From positions 1-32,087 of the forward strand of contig PYVH01000028.1 in NCBI GenBank assembly GCA_003030785.1: a DNA stretch of 32,087 nucleotides. Reading direction: 5' to 3'. Shown piece by piece: positions 24,230 through 31,784 of the stretch. The stretch comes from Marinobacter sp. B9-2 (GTDB lineage: Bacteria > Pseudomonadota > Gammaproteobacteria > Pseudomonadales > Oleiphilaceae). The notes below the pieces were generated by a model that saw only the letters and a list, made by a program, of their open reading frames with translations, was not told where the DNA came from and ran no database searches. The position numbers were made by a program, and so were the translations under genes. How positions within the stretch are numbered: the stretch's first letter is position 1; every line of letters begins with the position of its first letter.

Positions 24230-25966
24230 ATGAGTAAAGCGATTGTTCTGCTCGGAGACCTTGGCTCCGATCACGAAGGTTTCCCGCCCACGCCGGTGAT
24301 TGCCGGTTCCCCCGATGTGTTGATCGATGGCAAGCCCGTTGCCCGAGTAGGCGACCCGCTGGCACCCCATTCCAAACCCAAACATCCGCCCCATCCGCGC
24401 GCCATCACTGGTGGTTCTGCAACGGTCATGATCAATGGCAAACCGGCAGCGGTGACAGGCGGTGCGATTTCATGTGGTGGTGTGACGATTGGGTCGGGGT
24501 CGGTGGTTATTGGTGATACTCACACGCCGGCGTCATTTTCGGGAGTATCCAGCGCCCCTGCGAAGTTAGGCAGGATCTTTGATGCTGCAGAATCCAAGAG
24601 TGGAGTTGAGGGTCTTTTGGATGCAGAAATGAAGACTGGGCCATCTCAATTGCGAGACGGTAGTCGTGCCGATGACGCCGATTTGAAGCATAGTCAAGAT
24701 AAGATTCTTACTCGTCCTAACAAGCGAGAGAAAGCTGGAAATTCGCTGAGAATAGGCATCTTCTTCGATGGAACTGCCAACCACAAAGACAACGACAAAC
24801 ACCTGCCAGATAGGGATATTACCAATGTCGCGAAGTTGTTTGATCTCTACGAGTCTGGAGCAAATTCAGAGCGGATTTACATCCCCGGGCCAGGAACGAT
24901 TGCCGGGCATATCGCGCCAGACGGCTTTGACGCTCGCGAAGACATAATTGGTTTGGCCTTGGGGGTAGGTCCCGAAGGGGGCCACAAACGGATTCAGACA
25001 GCGATCACTGCACTCAACGACATTCTGGACGAAAGTAAGCCTGATGTAGTTGTGTTGGATGTATTCGGGTTTAGCAGGGGAGCCGCGCTGGCCCGGCATT
25101 TCGTGAATCTCGTTAATGAGTGGCCCGCCTCAATAATTTTGCCAGAGATAAATGAGCCGAGCCTGTCAACGTCGGTAGTTAGCTTTCGTAAGTTAAATGC
25201 GTTTCCTCGCGATATCACTGCAAGAGTCGGGTTTATAGGATTATTCGATACTGTAGGAAGCTTCTATCTTCCCGGAAATCAAAATAACCTGGATTTTAAT
25301 GTCAATCTCAGGCCGGACAGTGCCGACAGGATTGTTCATCTGACCGCTCATCATGAGATCCGTAGAAACTTCCCCCTTTCGAGTATCCGGGAACCTGCTG
25401 GACTTCCATCCAATTTCTCAGAGATAGCATTGCCGGGTGTCCACTCGGATGTTGGTGGGGGTTATGAAAATCCGGTTGGAGGTATCCAGAATCACGAAAT
25501 CTTCACTGTCAGAGTCTTTTCTGGTCACGGTATGAATTATCGGACAATCCAGAGTGCCCAGAAAAAAATTGAAGCGCTTAACCGAAATGATCACCGCAAC
25601 ATCCAGGCTCGCGTTGAGGGCACCGATGTAATCGCGGAGGAGAGGCGAGCAACTCGAAAGGAATTGGCGATTCATGCTCTTCACCTTATGTATGAGATGG
25701 CGGTATCAGAGGGCCTGCCCATGTCGCCTATGGATTTGTCAAACGCCAACCACAGAATCCCCGATGACCTTAAGAAAGCTATTGACGCTTGGCAGGAAGC
25801 TGGAGCCAACCTCTTTGCTGCTAGGAAGTATTTGGGGAAATACATGCATACCTCACATCGAGAGGATGTATTGCCTCACCTTGCTGAGAACTCTGGTAAG
25901 AGAAGGATCTTCTATAACAGGCCCTCGTTAGCCGTCCAACAACAAGAGGTCACTGCACGACCATGA
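24230..25966 (+). CDS. PAAR-fused Tle1-type (DUF2235) T6SS phospholipase effector
   Basis: This 578-residue protein carries a type VI secretion tip domain and a toxin. Residues 1-95 are a PAAR domain (FPPTPVIAGSPDVLIDGKPVARVGDP, then HPPHP and ISCGGV), which caps VgrG. After a polar linker (about 100-170) comes a DUF2235 lipase domain beginning IGIFFDGTANHKDND. The nucleophile elbow is GFSRG (S282), with acid D340 in GLFDTVGS and His H405 in LPGVHSDVGGGY, the Ser-Asp-His arrangement of Tle1 phospholipases. It would be injected into the periplasm of a rival cell. The AAAGGA lies 6 nt before the ATG. The stop overlaps the next gene by 4 bp. No T6SS core genes are in the window, so it is an orphan effector. 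Confidence 0.9.
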   Translation: MSKAIVLLGDLGSDHEGFPPTPVIAGSPDVLIDGKPVARVGDPLAPHSKPKHPPHPRAITGGSATVMINGKPAAVTGGAISCGGVTIGSGSVVIGDTHTPASFSGVSSAPAKLGRIFDAAESKSGVEGLLDAEMKTGPSQLRDGSRADDADLKHSQDKILTRPNKREKAGNSLRIGIFFDGTANHKDNDKHLPDRDITNVAKLFDLYESGANSERIYIPGPGTIAGHIAPDGFDAREDIIGLALGVGPEGGHKRIQTAITALNDILDESKPDVVVLDVFGFSRGAALARHFVNLVNEWPASIILPEINEPSLSTSVVSFRKLNAFPRDITARVGFIGLFDTVGSFYLPGNQNNLDFNVNLRPDSADRIVHLTAHHEIRRNFPLSSIREPAGLPSNFSEIALPGVHSDVGGGYENPVGGIQNHEIFTVRVFSGHGMNYRTIQSAQKKIEALNRNDHRNIQARVEGTDVIAEERRATRKELAIHALHLMYEMAVSEGLPMSPMDLSNANHRIPDDLKKAIDAWQEAGANLFAARKYLGKYMHTSHREDVLPHLAENSGKRRIFYNRPSLAVQQQEVTARP

Positions 25967-26571
25967 CAAAGCACGTTGCAAATTGTCTCGCCATCAGCCG
26001 CCAGATGGTGTTGTTGGTGTTGATCACTGGCCTTGTTGCCTGCTCTTCGGAGAGAAAAACCTATGAATACACCGTCATCGTCTCCGGGGGGCCATCCGGG
26101 TGGCCGGTCTGGGTTGAAGAGGTAACACTGAACGGCGACCGCAGAATACCCGGTGGAGCAATCAGTTACGGGTATGATCAAACGCCTCCAACTGGCGGCC
26201 GAATTGTTATAGACCCGGCACCAGTTCCGGAACTGGTCGAAGCCCGCTGGTTTTCGCACAGGGAGCAGAAATTTTACGAGGTCTCGCTACCCATGCCCGA
26301 GGAATTCAGTGAGACCGTTGCCGAGTGGTTCGAAGATTATCCGACGCCGAAGTATGGGCATTACTTTATCGTTGGCTTCTCAGGCAAAGGCCAGGCTCTG
26401 GCGTGGTGGCGAGCATCGTGTCGGGATTGCGCGGGTGACGAAGATTCAGGTTTTGCCGCCCCGGTAATCGACGAATCACGTGCTGAAGCTGCAAATGGTG
26501 ACCCCTCCGGCTATCAAGCGCAGGTGCAGCATTACATTGACAAAGGGGTCATCCCTGCGCCCGCCAGGTAG
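25963..26571 (+). CDS. DUF2931-type lipoprotein, probable Tle1 immunity protein
   Basis: This 202-residue protein has a lipoprotein signal: hydrophobic residues 15-26 and a lipobox ending LVAC, with the lipidated Cys at 27 followed by Ser-Ser, which favours the outer membrane. The mature part contains the YTVIVSGGPSGWPVWVEEV and GGRIVIDPAPVPELVEARWFSHREQKFYEVSLP segments that I associate with DUF2931. Such lipoproteins are encoded next to Tle lipases and bind them in the periplasm. The start overlaps the effector stop by 4 bp, which fits tight co-expression of toxin and immunity. The immunity role is inferred from position and lipobox. Confidence 0.75.
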   Translation: MTKHVANCLAISRQMVLLVLITGLVACSSERKTYEYTVIVSGGPSGWPVWVEEVTLNGDRRIPGGAISYGYDQTPPTGGRIVIDPAPVPELVEARWFSHREQKFYEVSLPMPEEFSETVAEWFEDYPTPKYGHYFIVGFSGKGQALAWWRASCRDCAGDEDSGFAAPVIDESRAEAANGDPSGYQAQVQHYIDKGVIPAPAR

Positions 26572-26656
26572 GACGTTGAGCTGTCGTTACGCAAAAGAGA
26601 AATGCGTAGTGAAGGTGACTCCATGATGGGCACCAATATCACTTAGGTCATTGCTG

Positions 26657-27049
26657 ATGATCGAGGCACTCACAGTTATTTCAGCGTTCTTGGGGATTGC
26701 CTCCATGATAGGCGGCTTACTGGGAATACTGTTTACAGTGACAGTAGCGTTTTCGAGGATACGCGTGGTAGAGGCCAAGATTGCCGCGCCCGGCGCCTAC
26801 CTGGATATGACAAAAACTCTGTGGGGCGATGGCCCCTGGGGAAGGTGGATTCGTGCCATGAACGTCTGGTCCTTTTTCACCTACAGGAATCTCCCTGTGA
26901 TCGGTAGCAAAGTTGCGTTGCGAATGGGTACAGAGGATAAGGCGACTCCCAGGAATTTAAAGCTGTGGGCGCTTATCCCTGTCAGCTTTACTTTTGTCTG
27001 CGCAATGATCTTTGCATTGTCGGCAATTTTTTTGGTGATTGTTGAGTGA
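26657..27049 (+). CDS. Small membrane protein, tandem paralogue 1
   Basis: This protein of about 130 residues has an N-terminal membrane helix (about 4-30), a soluble middle with LWGDGPWGRWIRAMNVWSFF, and a C-terminal helix (about 105-129). I do not recognise the family. The ATG at 26657 is preferred over TTG 26651 because an AGGT lies 8 nt before it. It starts 85 bp after the lipoprotein. Its sequence aligns along its length with the next protein, with the same two-helix layout, the same (I/L)W...GR...F..(Y/F)RN pattern, and the same KLW..(L/V)(I/V)PV before the last helix. It may be an extra immunity or accessory gene of the effector. Confidence 0.7.
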   Translation: MIEALTVISAFLGIASMIGGLLGILFTVTVAFSRIRVVEAKIAAPGAYLDMTKTLWGDGPWGRWIRAMNVWSFFTYRNLPVIGSKVALRMGTEDKATPRNLKLWALIPVSFTFVCAMIFALSAIFLVIVE

Positions 27050-27098
27050 AAAGTCGCCCGCTGTGAACAGCCCCTTTTTTCTCTTACAAAACCGAGCT

Positions 27099-27506
27099 AT
27101 GGGGCGAGCAACCGTGAGTGATGAATGGCGAATCTTTGCAGCACATGTGGTGGCTGGAGGCATTCTGCTGAACCTGTTGTTCATCTTTGTGATCGTGACC
27201 ACGGGGTTTCGTTATGCCAAAAAAATAGAACAACGAGTCGCGACGCATTCTGGCAGTCTTTCCAGTATCAGCCAGATCTGGTCAGAGGCGCTTGTCGGTC
27301 GTCTCGTCAGGTGCAGCCATGTCTTTGCGTTCCTTGTTTTCCGTAATTGTTCGTCTCGTTTCTGGCACAGGCGAGCATCGACGTTGGGCGACCCAGATGT
27401 TCCGCTGCCAAAGCTCTGGCAAGCGTGGTGTCTCGTTCCTGTTCTGTCAATGTATGGAACGCTCGCCGTTGTTCTGGTGGCAGGTGTATTAATGCAGTCT
27501 GAATGA
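27099..27506 (+). CDS. Small membrane protein, tandem paralogue 2
   Basis: This protein of about 135 residues shares the two-helix layout of its neighbour: a first helix at about 13-33 (VVAGGILLNLLFIFVIVTTG), a basic turn (RYAKKIEQR), IWSEALVGRLVRCSHVFAFLVFRN, then KLWQAWCLVPVLSM and a final helix. The start is uncertain: TTG 27042, GTG 27063, ATG 27099 and GTG 27114 are in frame and none has a strong ribosome site. I use the ATG. The two genes are adjacent or overlapping. Both end at the same point relative to the last helix. Function is unknown. Confidence 0.65.
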   Translation: MGRATVSDEWRIFAAHVVAGGILLNLLFIFVIVTTGFRYAKKIEQRVATHSGSLSSISQIWSEALVGRLVRCSHVFAFLVFRNCSSRFWHRRASTLGDPDVPLPKLWQAWCLVPVLSMYGTLAVVLVAGVLMQSE

Positions 27507-27631
27507 AGCGCTCCCGCCGATGGCAAACTGCTGGGCTTGCCGGCATCTGCCGCAGCGCAAGTGTCTGAGATTTTGAAGTTCTTGAGAACGTGCCAATAAA
27601 TTAAAAACCAAAAAAGCAAGGAAGCTTAAAT

Positions 27632-28066
27632 ATGATCACAAAGACAATTCTCAACTTTACCGGCCTCTACGCCGCTCTCCAGCTCTGCATTATTACGATC
27701 GGTGAGGTATTCAACATCGATATGAATTCCGGCGTGCAAATCGGGGCGATGATCGGTGCCGCCTATGGCGCAATGGCCGCATCGGTTTCGGCGTTTGGTA
27801 GGGCGCCGACGCTCCGGGAGAACTGGATGATGTCCGTCTCTGTGAACATCAGTGCGCTGGTTGTCTCTTTCATTTCCCTCATCGCTCTGCTATTCGTTTC
27901 AGCCGACGCCCCTGCGATTGATGAAGTCATGATGGTTATCTCAGAGCTTCCACCGGGGATTCTGATGATCGGCTTTGCGGTTGCCGTTCTATTGCAGACC
28001 CTCGTGTGCTTGCTGATCTTTGGCAAGGTGGCGCGCCGGTATCTCACGAAGCTGAATCCGGCTTAG
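27632..28066 (+). CDS. ABZJ_00895-like integral membrane protein
   Basis: This 144-residue protein has four predicted membrane helices. Helix 2 is followed by FGRAPTLRENWMMSVSVN, which resembles the ABZJ_00895 family of short membrane proteins of unknown role (family call from memory). AAGGA (27618-27622) lies 9 nt before the ATG. A gap of 125 bp separates it from the preceding membrane-protein pair, so it may have its own promoter. The AT-rich leader (AAATTAAAAACC) fits that. Similar small membrane proteins often sit near secretion effectors, but no function can be given. Confidence 0.65.
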   Translation: MITKTILNFTGLYAALQLCIITIGEVFNIDMNSGVQIGAMIGAAYGAMAASVSAFGRAPTLRENWMMSVSVNISALVVSFISLIALLFVSADAPAIDEVMMVISELPPGILMIGFAVAVLLQTLVCLLIFGKVARRYLTKLNPA

Positions 28067-28147
28067 TGAGTCAGATGGATTTGGCCACTTTGGCGCCACA
28101 ATTTCGTTTCGAATATTTCACTACTTTCGGTTATTTCGTTTGTGGTA

Positions 28148-28167
28148 AGGTTTAATTCAACAAACCT
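28148..28167 (+). promoter_or_regulatory. Inverted repeat, probable operator of the toxin-antitoxin pair
   Basis: AGGTTT (28148-28153) and AAACCT (28162-28167) form a 6-bp inverted repeat with an 8-nt spacer, 30 bp before the antitoxin ATG. The surrounding 28085-28180 is AT-rich and promoter-like. Antitoxins with HTH domains commonly repress their own operon through such sites. A GGAGA ribosome site (28184-28188) follows. Confidence 0.5.
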
Positions 28168-28196
28168 AATTCGGAATTTTTGCGGAGACGAATGCC

Positions 28197-28649
28197 ATGA
28201 CGGCCCAGAAGGTAGTCCATTTGCCGACTCAGGCAGAGATAGAACAGGCAAAAATATCCAGCCGGACGTTATCGAAGTACGCGGATGCCGACCGGGTTCA
28301 GATGTCCTTGCGAGGGAGCAATGGTGAAACCGACGAGTTGGTGCTGCCGGGCCATGTGATCCAGATTCTTCTGGGTGTGCTCTCGGAAATGTCCCGGGGG
28401 AACGCCATCAGCCTGATACCCCATCATCAGGAATTGAGCACGCAGGAGGCTGCCAATTTGCTCAACGTTAGCCGTCCCTATCTCATCGGCCTGCTGGAAA
28501 AGGGAGACATCCCCTTCCGTAAGGTCGGTGCTCACAGGCGGGTCTTGCTGACGGATGTGCTCACCTACAAAGAAAATGTCGACCAACAAAGGCGTGAAAC
28601 GCTGGCAGAGTTGACCGCGCTCTCCCAGGATGAGGGCATGGGATACTGA
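28197..28649 (+). CDS. Excisionase-type HTH antitoxin
   Basis: This 150-residue protein has an N-terminal part of unknown fold (1-75) and a MerR/excisionase-like helix-turn-helix at about 80-127 (LSTQEAANLLNVSRPYLIGL then KVGAHRRVLLTDVLTY). It precedes a PIN-domain toxin by 6 bp. This two-gene form is a known VapBC-like type II toxin-antitoxin arrangement in which the HTH protein represses the operon and neutralises the nuclease. GGAGA lies 8 nt before the ATG. Pairing with the PIN gene makes the antitoxin role likely. Confidence 0.85.
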   Translation: MTAQKVVHLPTQAEIEQAKISSRTLSKYADADRVQMSLRGSNGETDELVLPGHVIQILLGVLSEMSRGNAISLIPHHQELSTQEAANLLNVSRPYLIGLLEKGDIPFRKVGAHRRVLLTDVLTYKENVDQQRRETLAELTALSQDEGMGY

Positions 28650-28655
28650 GCGCCA

Positions 28656-29222
28656 ATGAGCAAATTTACCGTGATTTACGATGCTTGTGTTCTCTATCCC
28701 GCGCCTTTGCGGGACACGTTAATGCGGCTGGCGCTCACGGATCTTTTCAAGGCACATTGGACGGACGATATTCACCGGGAGTGGATCAGAGCGGTGCTTC
28801 GGCAGGGAAAGCATACCGAGCAGCGGCTCGAACGCACCCGTGATTTAATGGATCGTCATGTGCGCGATGCCAAAGTTACCGGATATGAGTCGTTGGTCGA
28901 ATCATTGGAATTACCCGACCCGGACGATCGCCACGTCCTTGCTGCAGCGATTCGTACCAATGCGGACGCAATTGTTACTTTCAACCAGAGAGACTTCCCC
29001 GAATCGGCTTTGTCTCCCTATGGCATCGAGACCCTGCACCCCGACGATTTCATTTTCTATCAGATCGATATGGCACCATCGGTTTGCTGTTACGAAATCC
29101 GACAGCAGCGCCTGGATCTTAAAAATCCGGCGATCACTGTAGATGAGTTTCTAGCTGTGCTTCAAAAGCAGCAGTTGCCCCAAACCGTTTCTAAACTCAG
29201 GGAGTTTGAGGCGTTACTGTAG
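28656..29222 (+). CDS. PIN-domain toxin (VapC-like ribonuclease)
   Basis: This 188-residue PIN-domain protein is a probable Mg-dependent ribonuclease toxin. Acidic residues expected for the active site are visible: D9 (VIYDACVLYP), E42 (HREWIRA), D88-D91 (LPDPDDRHVLAAA) and D104/D113 (ADAIVTFNQRDFP). The C-terminal 60 residues extend beyond the usual 130-residue VapC core, as in the longer PIN group paired with excisionase-type antitoxins. It starts 6 bp after the antitoxin stop. A weak ACAGAG/CTCTGT hairpin lies directly after its stop (29224-29238). Confidence 0.87.
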   Translation: MSKFTVIYDACVLYPAPLRDTLMRLALTDLFKAHWTDDIHREWIRAVLRQGKHTEQRLERTRDLMDRHVRDAKVTGYESLVESLELPDPDDRHVLAAAIRTNADAIVTFNQRDFPESALSPYGIETLHPDDFIFYQIDMAPSVCCYEIRQQRLDLKNPAITVDEFLAVLQKQQLPQTVSKLREFEALL

Positions 29223-29502
29223 TACAGAGCCACTCTGTCTATTTAACCTGTCTAACAACACCAGCATCTCCCGCTGCGGCCAGATCCTGCCTTTAACGCC
29301 CTTAACCGTGCAGGGTCTGTTCGAAGCTTTTGGTGGTTTTCTTGCTGGGGGCTTTGGCCATGGGGGTTACTGCATCCTTGTCCGGCCATGGGGTTTACCA
29401 TGGCCGGTGGGTTAAACGATTTTGGGAAGCATTGTTGCGATTTGATGGCGGGCATTCAAGAAAAAAGCCCCCGCAAGCGGGGGCTTTCGACGCTGGCTTG
29501 GC
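29223..29502. other. Gap after the PIN gene with a 26-bp palindrome
   Basis: No gene is supported in these 280 bp between convergent operons. CCGGCCATGG (29382-29391) and CCATGGCCGG (29398-29407) form a perfect 10-bp inverted repeat with a 6-nt spacer. Two further GGCCATGG-like words lie close by (from 29356). No U-tract follows, so it may be a small repeat element and not a terminator. The minus-strand terminator of the gln operon begins at 29487. Confidence 0.55.
29461..29487 (-). terminator. Rho-independent terminator of the glnHPQ operon
   Basis: AAAGCCCCCGC (29464-29474) and GCGGGGGCTTT (29477-29487) form an 11-bp stem with a 2-nt loop. On the minus strand it is followed by a T-tract (complement of 29461-29466). 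It stands 16 bp after the glnQ stop. Confidence 0.9.
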
Positions 29503-30249
29503 TCAGTGTGCAAGAACCCGTGAAAGAAACGCCTGGGTGCGCTCGTTCTGGGGGTTGTCGAACACATCGTCCGGTTTTCCCTGTTCCACAATCGCACCTT
29601 CGTGGATGTAGATCACGCGGTCGGCCACTTCCCGGGCGAAGCCCATCTCGTGGGTGACGACCATCATGGTCATGCCTTCCTTGGCAAGTTCCCGCATAAC
29701 ATCCAGCACTTCACCGATCATTTCCGGATCAAGGGCTGACGTAGGCTCGTCGAACAGCATCAGGCGCGGTTCCATGGCCAGGGCCCGGGCGATCGCGACC
29801 CTCTGTTGCTGGCCGCCGGACAGTTGGCTGGGGTACTTGTCGGCCTGGTTGCCGATGCCTACCCGGTTCAGCAAACGCTCTGCGGTGGCGTTGGCGACGG
29901 TTTCCGGGGCATCCTTGACCTTCTTGGGTGCCAGCATGATGTTCCTCTTCACCGTGAGGTGAGGGAAGAGGTTGAACTGCTGGAATACCATGCCGACTTC
30001 CTTGCGGATTTCAGCCAGAGCTTTCGGGTTGCCGCTCTTGGGCGCGAGCTGTTGGCCGTCGACCTCCAGTGTTCCGGATTCATATTCTTCAAGGCCGTTC
30101 ACACAGCGAATCAGGGTGGATTTGCCGGAGCCACTGGCGCCGATAATAACCACCACTTCGCCCTGTTCAACGGTAAGATCAATATCTTTAAGGACATGCA
30201 GTTTCCCGAAGTACTTGTTCATGCCCTTCATTTTGACAATCTGAGTCAT
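29503..30249 (-). CDS. glnQ: Glutamine-type amino acid ABC transporter, ATPase
   Basis: This 248-residue ATPase belongs to the polar amino acid uptake transporter family. Walker A is GASGSGKST (37-45), the ABC signature LSGGQQQR (143-150), Walker B LMLFDEP (163-169), and the switch His is H200. The start at 30249 ([20 protein letters not shown]) is chosen because conservation begins there. The frame extends upstream through glnP without conserved sequence. It lies 13 bp after the permease gene, is the last gene of the operon, and is followed by a strong terminator. Confidence 0.93.
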   Translation of the reverse strand: MTQIVKMKGMNKYFGKLHVLKDIDLTVEQGEVVVIIGASGSGKSTLIRCVNGLEEYESGTLEVDGQQLAPKSGNPKALAEIRKEVGMVFQQFNLFPHLTVKRNIMLAPKKVKDAPETVANATAERLLNRVGIGNQADKYPSQLSGGQQQRVAIARALAMEPRLMLFDEPTSALDPEMIGEVLDVMRELAKEGMTMMVVTHEMGFAREVADRVIYIHEGAIVEQGKPDDVFDNPQNERTQAFLSRVLAH

Positions 30250-30262
30250 GGGTAACGTTCCT

Positions 30263-30934
30263 TCAGACAGAAGCCAGTCCGCGCCGCTCGACGAAGCGGA
30301 GGATGATGGACAGGGACAGGGTGATGGCCAGGTAGAGGATCGCCACCACAAAGTACACTTCAAATGCGGTAAAGGTGTTGGCGATGTATATCTGACCCTG
30401 GCGGACCAGTTCACCCACGCCGATCACCGAGAATAGAGAGGTGTCCTTAATGCTGACAATGGCCTGGTTGCCCAGTGGCGGAATCATGCGGCGGAACGCC
30501 TGCGGCCAGACAACCGACCAGAAGGTCTGGGTGCGGGAAAGGCCAAGGGAAAGCCCGGCTTCGGTCTGGCCCTTGTCGATGGACTGCACGCCACCTCGGA
30601 CCACCTCGGATATATAGGCGCCGGAGTTCAGGGCGATGGCCGCGATGCCGGCCGTCAAAGGATCGATGGGACCACCGATCAGGTCGGGCAGGCCGTAGAA
30701 GATAAACAGGACCTGAACCAGAATCGGAGTGCCACGAAAGATTTCGATGTAGGCGGTTGCCGGCCACCGCAGGAACCACTTCTTGTTGATGCTCAGCAGG
30801 CCAAAGAATATGCCCAGGGCAAAACCGATCAGAAGACCGCCGAAGGAAATCAACAGGGTGTAGGGGATCCCTTTTATCAGAAAAGGGATAGAGTCGATGG
30901 CTGCCTGCCAGTCGAACTGAAACTGGAATTCCAC
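30263..30934 (-). CDS. glnP: Glutamine-type amino acid ABC transporter, permease
   Basis: This 223-residue inner-membrane permease of the HisM/GlnP group has about five helices. The coupling-helix region [26 protein letters not shown] (about 103-128) contacts the ATPase. The N-terminal [15 protein letters not shown] and [19 protein letters not shown] are family marks. A single permease gene suggests it works as a homodimer, as in GlnHPQ. The gene lies between glnH and glnQ, with a stem-loop in the 91-bp gap to glnH. Confidence 0.92.
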   Translation of the reverse strand: MEFQFQFDWQAAIDSIPFLIKGIPYTLLISFGGLLIGFALGIFFGLLSINKKWFLRWPATAYIEIFRGTPILVQVLFIFYGLPDLIGGPIDPLTAGIAAIALNSGAYISEVVRGGVQSIDKGQTEAGLSLGLSRTQTFWSVVWPQAFRRMIPPLGNQAIVSIKDTSLFSVIGVGELVRQGQIYIANTFTAFEVYFVVAILYLAITLSLSIILRFVERRGLASV

Positions 30935-30970
30935 AGTGAGAGTCTCCGCAGAGTTTTGGAGTCACGAATT

Positions 30971-30992
30971 GCCGGGGCAATAACGCCCCGGC
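30971..30992 (-). promoter_or_regulatory. Stem-loop between glnH and glnP
   Basis: GCCGGGGC (30971-30978) and GCCCCGGC (30985-30992) form a perfect 8-bp stem with a 6-nt loop and no U-tract. Stem-loops between binding-protein and permease genes often protect the upstream mRNA or cut read-through, so the binding protein is made in excess. That role is inferred from position. Confidence 0.65.
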
Positions 30993-31025
30993 ACAGGGAA
31001 TCAGACCACTGGGGTCCGGGAGCCC

Positions 31026-31784
31026 TTACATGCCCTCGGGCATGGGGCCAAACCACTTCTCGTAGATGGTTTTGTAAGTGCCATCTTCCTTCATTGCGGC
31101 GAGGGCGTCGTTAACGTCATCAACCCACTCACTGCCATTTTTCAGGGCAATACCGTATTGCTGGCCTTCATACAGCGGGCCAACGGTTTTTACCTTGCCT
31201 TCACCCTTGGTGCGGGCGAAGTAGCCCACGTTCGGGGCGTCGTAGAAGACGGCATCAATGGCGCGGGACATCAGGGCCATGTACATGTCTGAACTGCCCG
31301 GGTAAGGGGTTACGCCATCATTGGCTTCCAGATTTTTGACCAGGTAGTCGTAACTGGTGCTGCCGATCTTGGTACCGATTTTCTTGCCGTCGAGGTCGTC
31401 GAATTCGCTGACTTCACTGTTACCTTCGCGAACGAGAATGCGCAGGCCGGAATCGTAGTACGGGTCTGAGAAATCGACGATCTCTTCACGCTCTTCGGTA
31501 ATCGTGATGCCGGCAATGGCAATGTCTACGTTACCGGTTTGCAGGGCAGGGATGATGCCGTTGAAATCCATGGTGTTGAGGTCAATCTCGAAACCGGCAC
31601 GGTCGGCCACCTCGCGGATGATCTCCATGTCGAAACCGATCATCTCACCGGTTTCCTGGTCCATCATTTCAAACGGAACGAAACTCGGGTCGGTGACGAC
31701 GCGCAGGGTTTCTGCGCTGACGGTTCCTGCGGCAACGGTGAGTGCCAGACTGGCGCTTAGGGTCTTCAGCCACTTCGTGCTCAT
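31026..31784 (-). CDS. glnH: Glutamine-type periplasmic binding protein
   Basis: This 252-residue solute-binding protein has a signal peptide (about 1-24, ending TVSA then ETLRVV). Like GlnH it shows DPSFVPFEM, DFNGIIPALQTGNVDIAIAG then ITEEREEIVDFSDPYY and YEGQQYGIALKNGSE. The FSDPYY segment and the Arg of TEER match residues used to bind the amino acid in this fold. It is the first gene of the operon, with AAAGGAG just before the ATG. Glutamine is the most likely ligand, though general polar amino acid or glutamate specificity is possible. Confidence 0.92.
   Translation of the reverse strand: MSTKWLKTLSASLALTVAAGTVSAETLRVVTDPSFVPFEMMDQETGEMIGFDMEIIREVADRAGFEIDLNTMDFNGIIPALQTGNVDIAIAGITITEEREEIVDFSDPYYDSGLRILVREGNSEVSEFDDLDGKKIGTKIGSTSYDYLVKNLEANDGVTPYPGSSDMYMALMSRAIDAVFYDAPNVGYFARTKGEGKVKTVGPLYEGQQYGIALKNGSEWVDDVNDALAAMKEDGTYKTIYEKWFGPMPEGM

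Noticed and set aside
26588-26608. TACGCA/TGCGTA hairpin before the first small membrane protein
   Set aside because: It is a short 6-bp stem with a 9-nt loop and no U-tract. It may occur by chance, and no function can be supported.
27507-27599. Coding-like codons in frame after the stop of the second small membrane protein (read-through of TGA?)
   Set aside because: The paralogous protein ends at the same point relative to its last helix, so the TGA is probably the true end. The 30 following codons show no recognisable feature.
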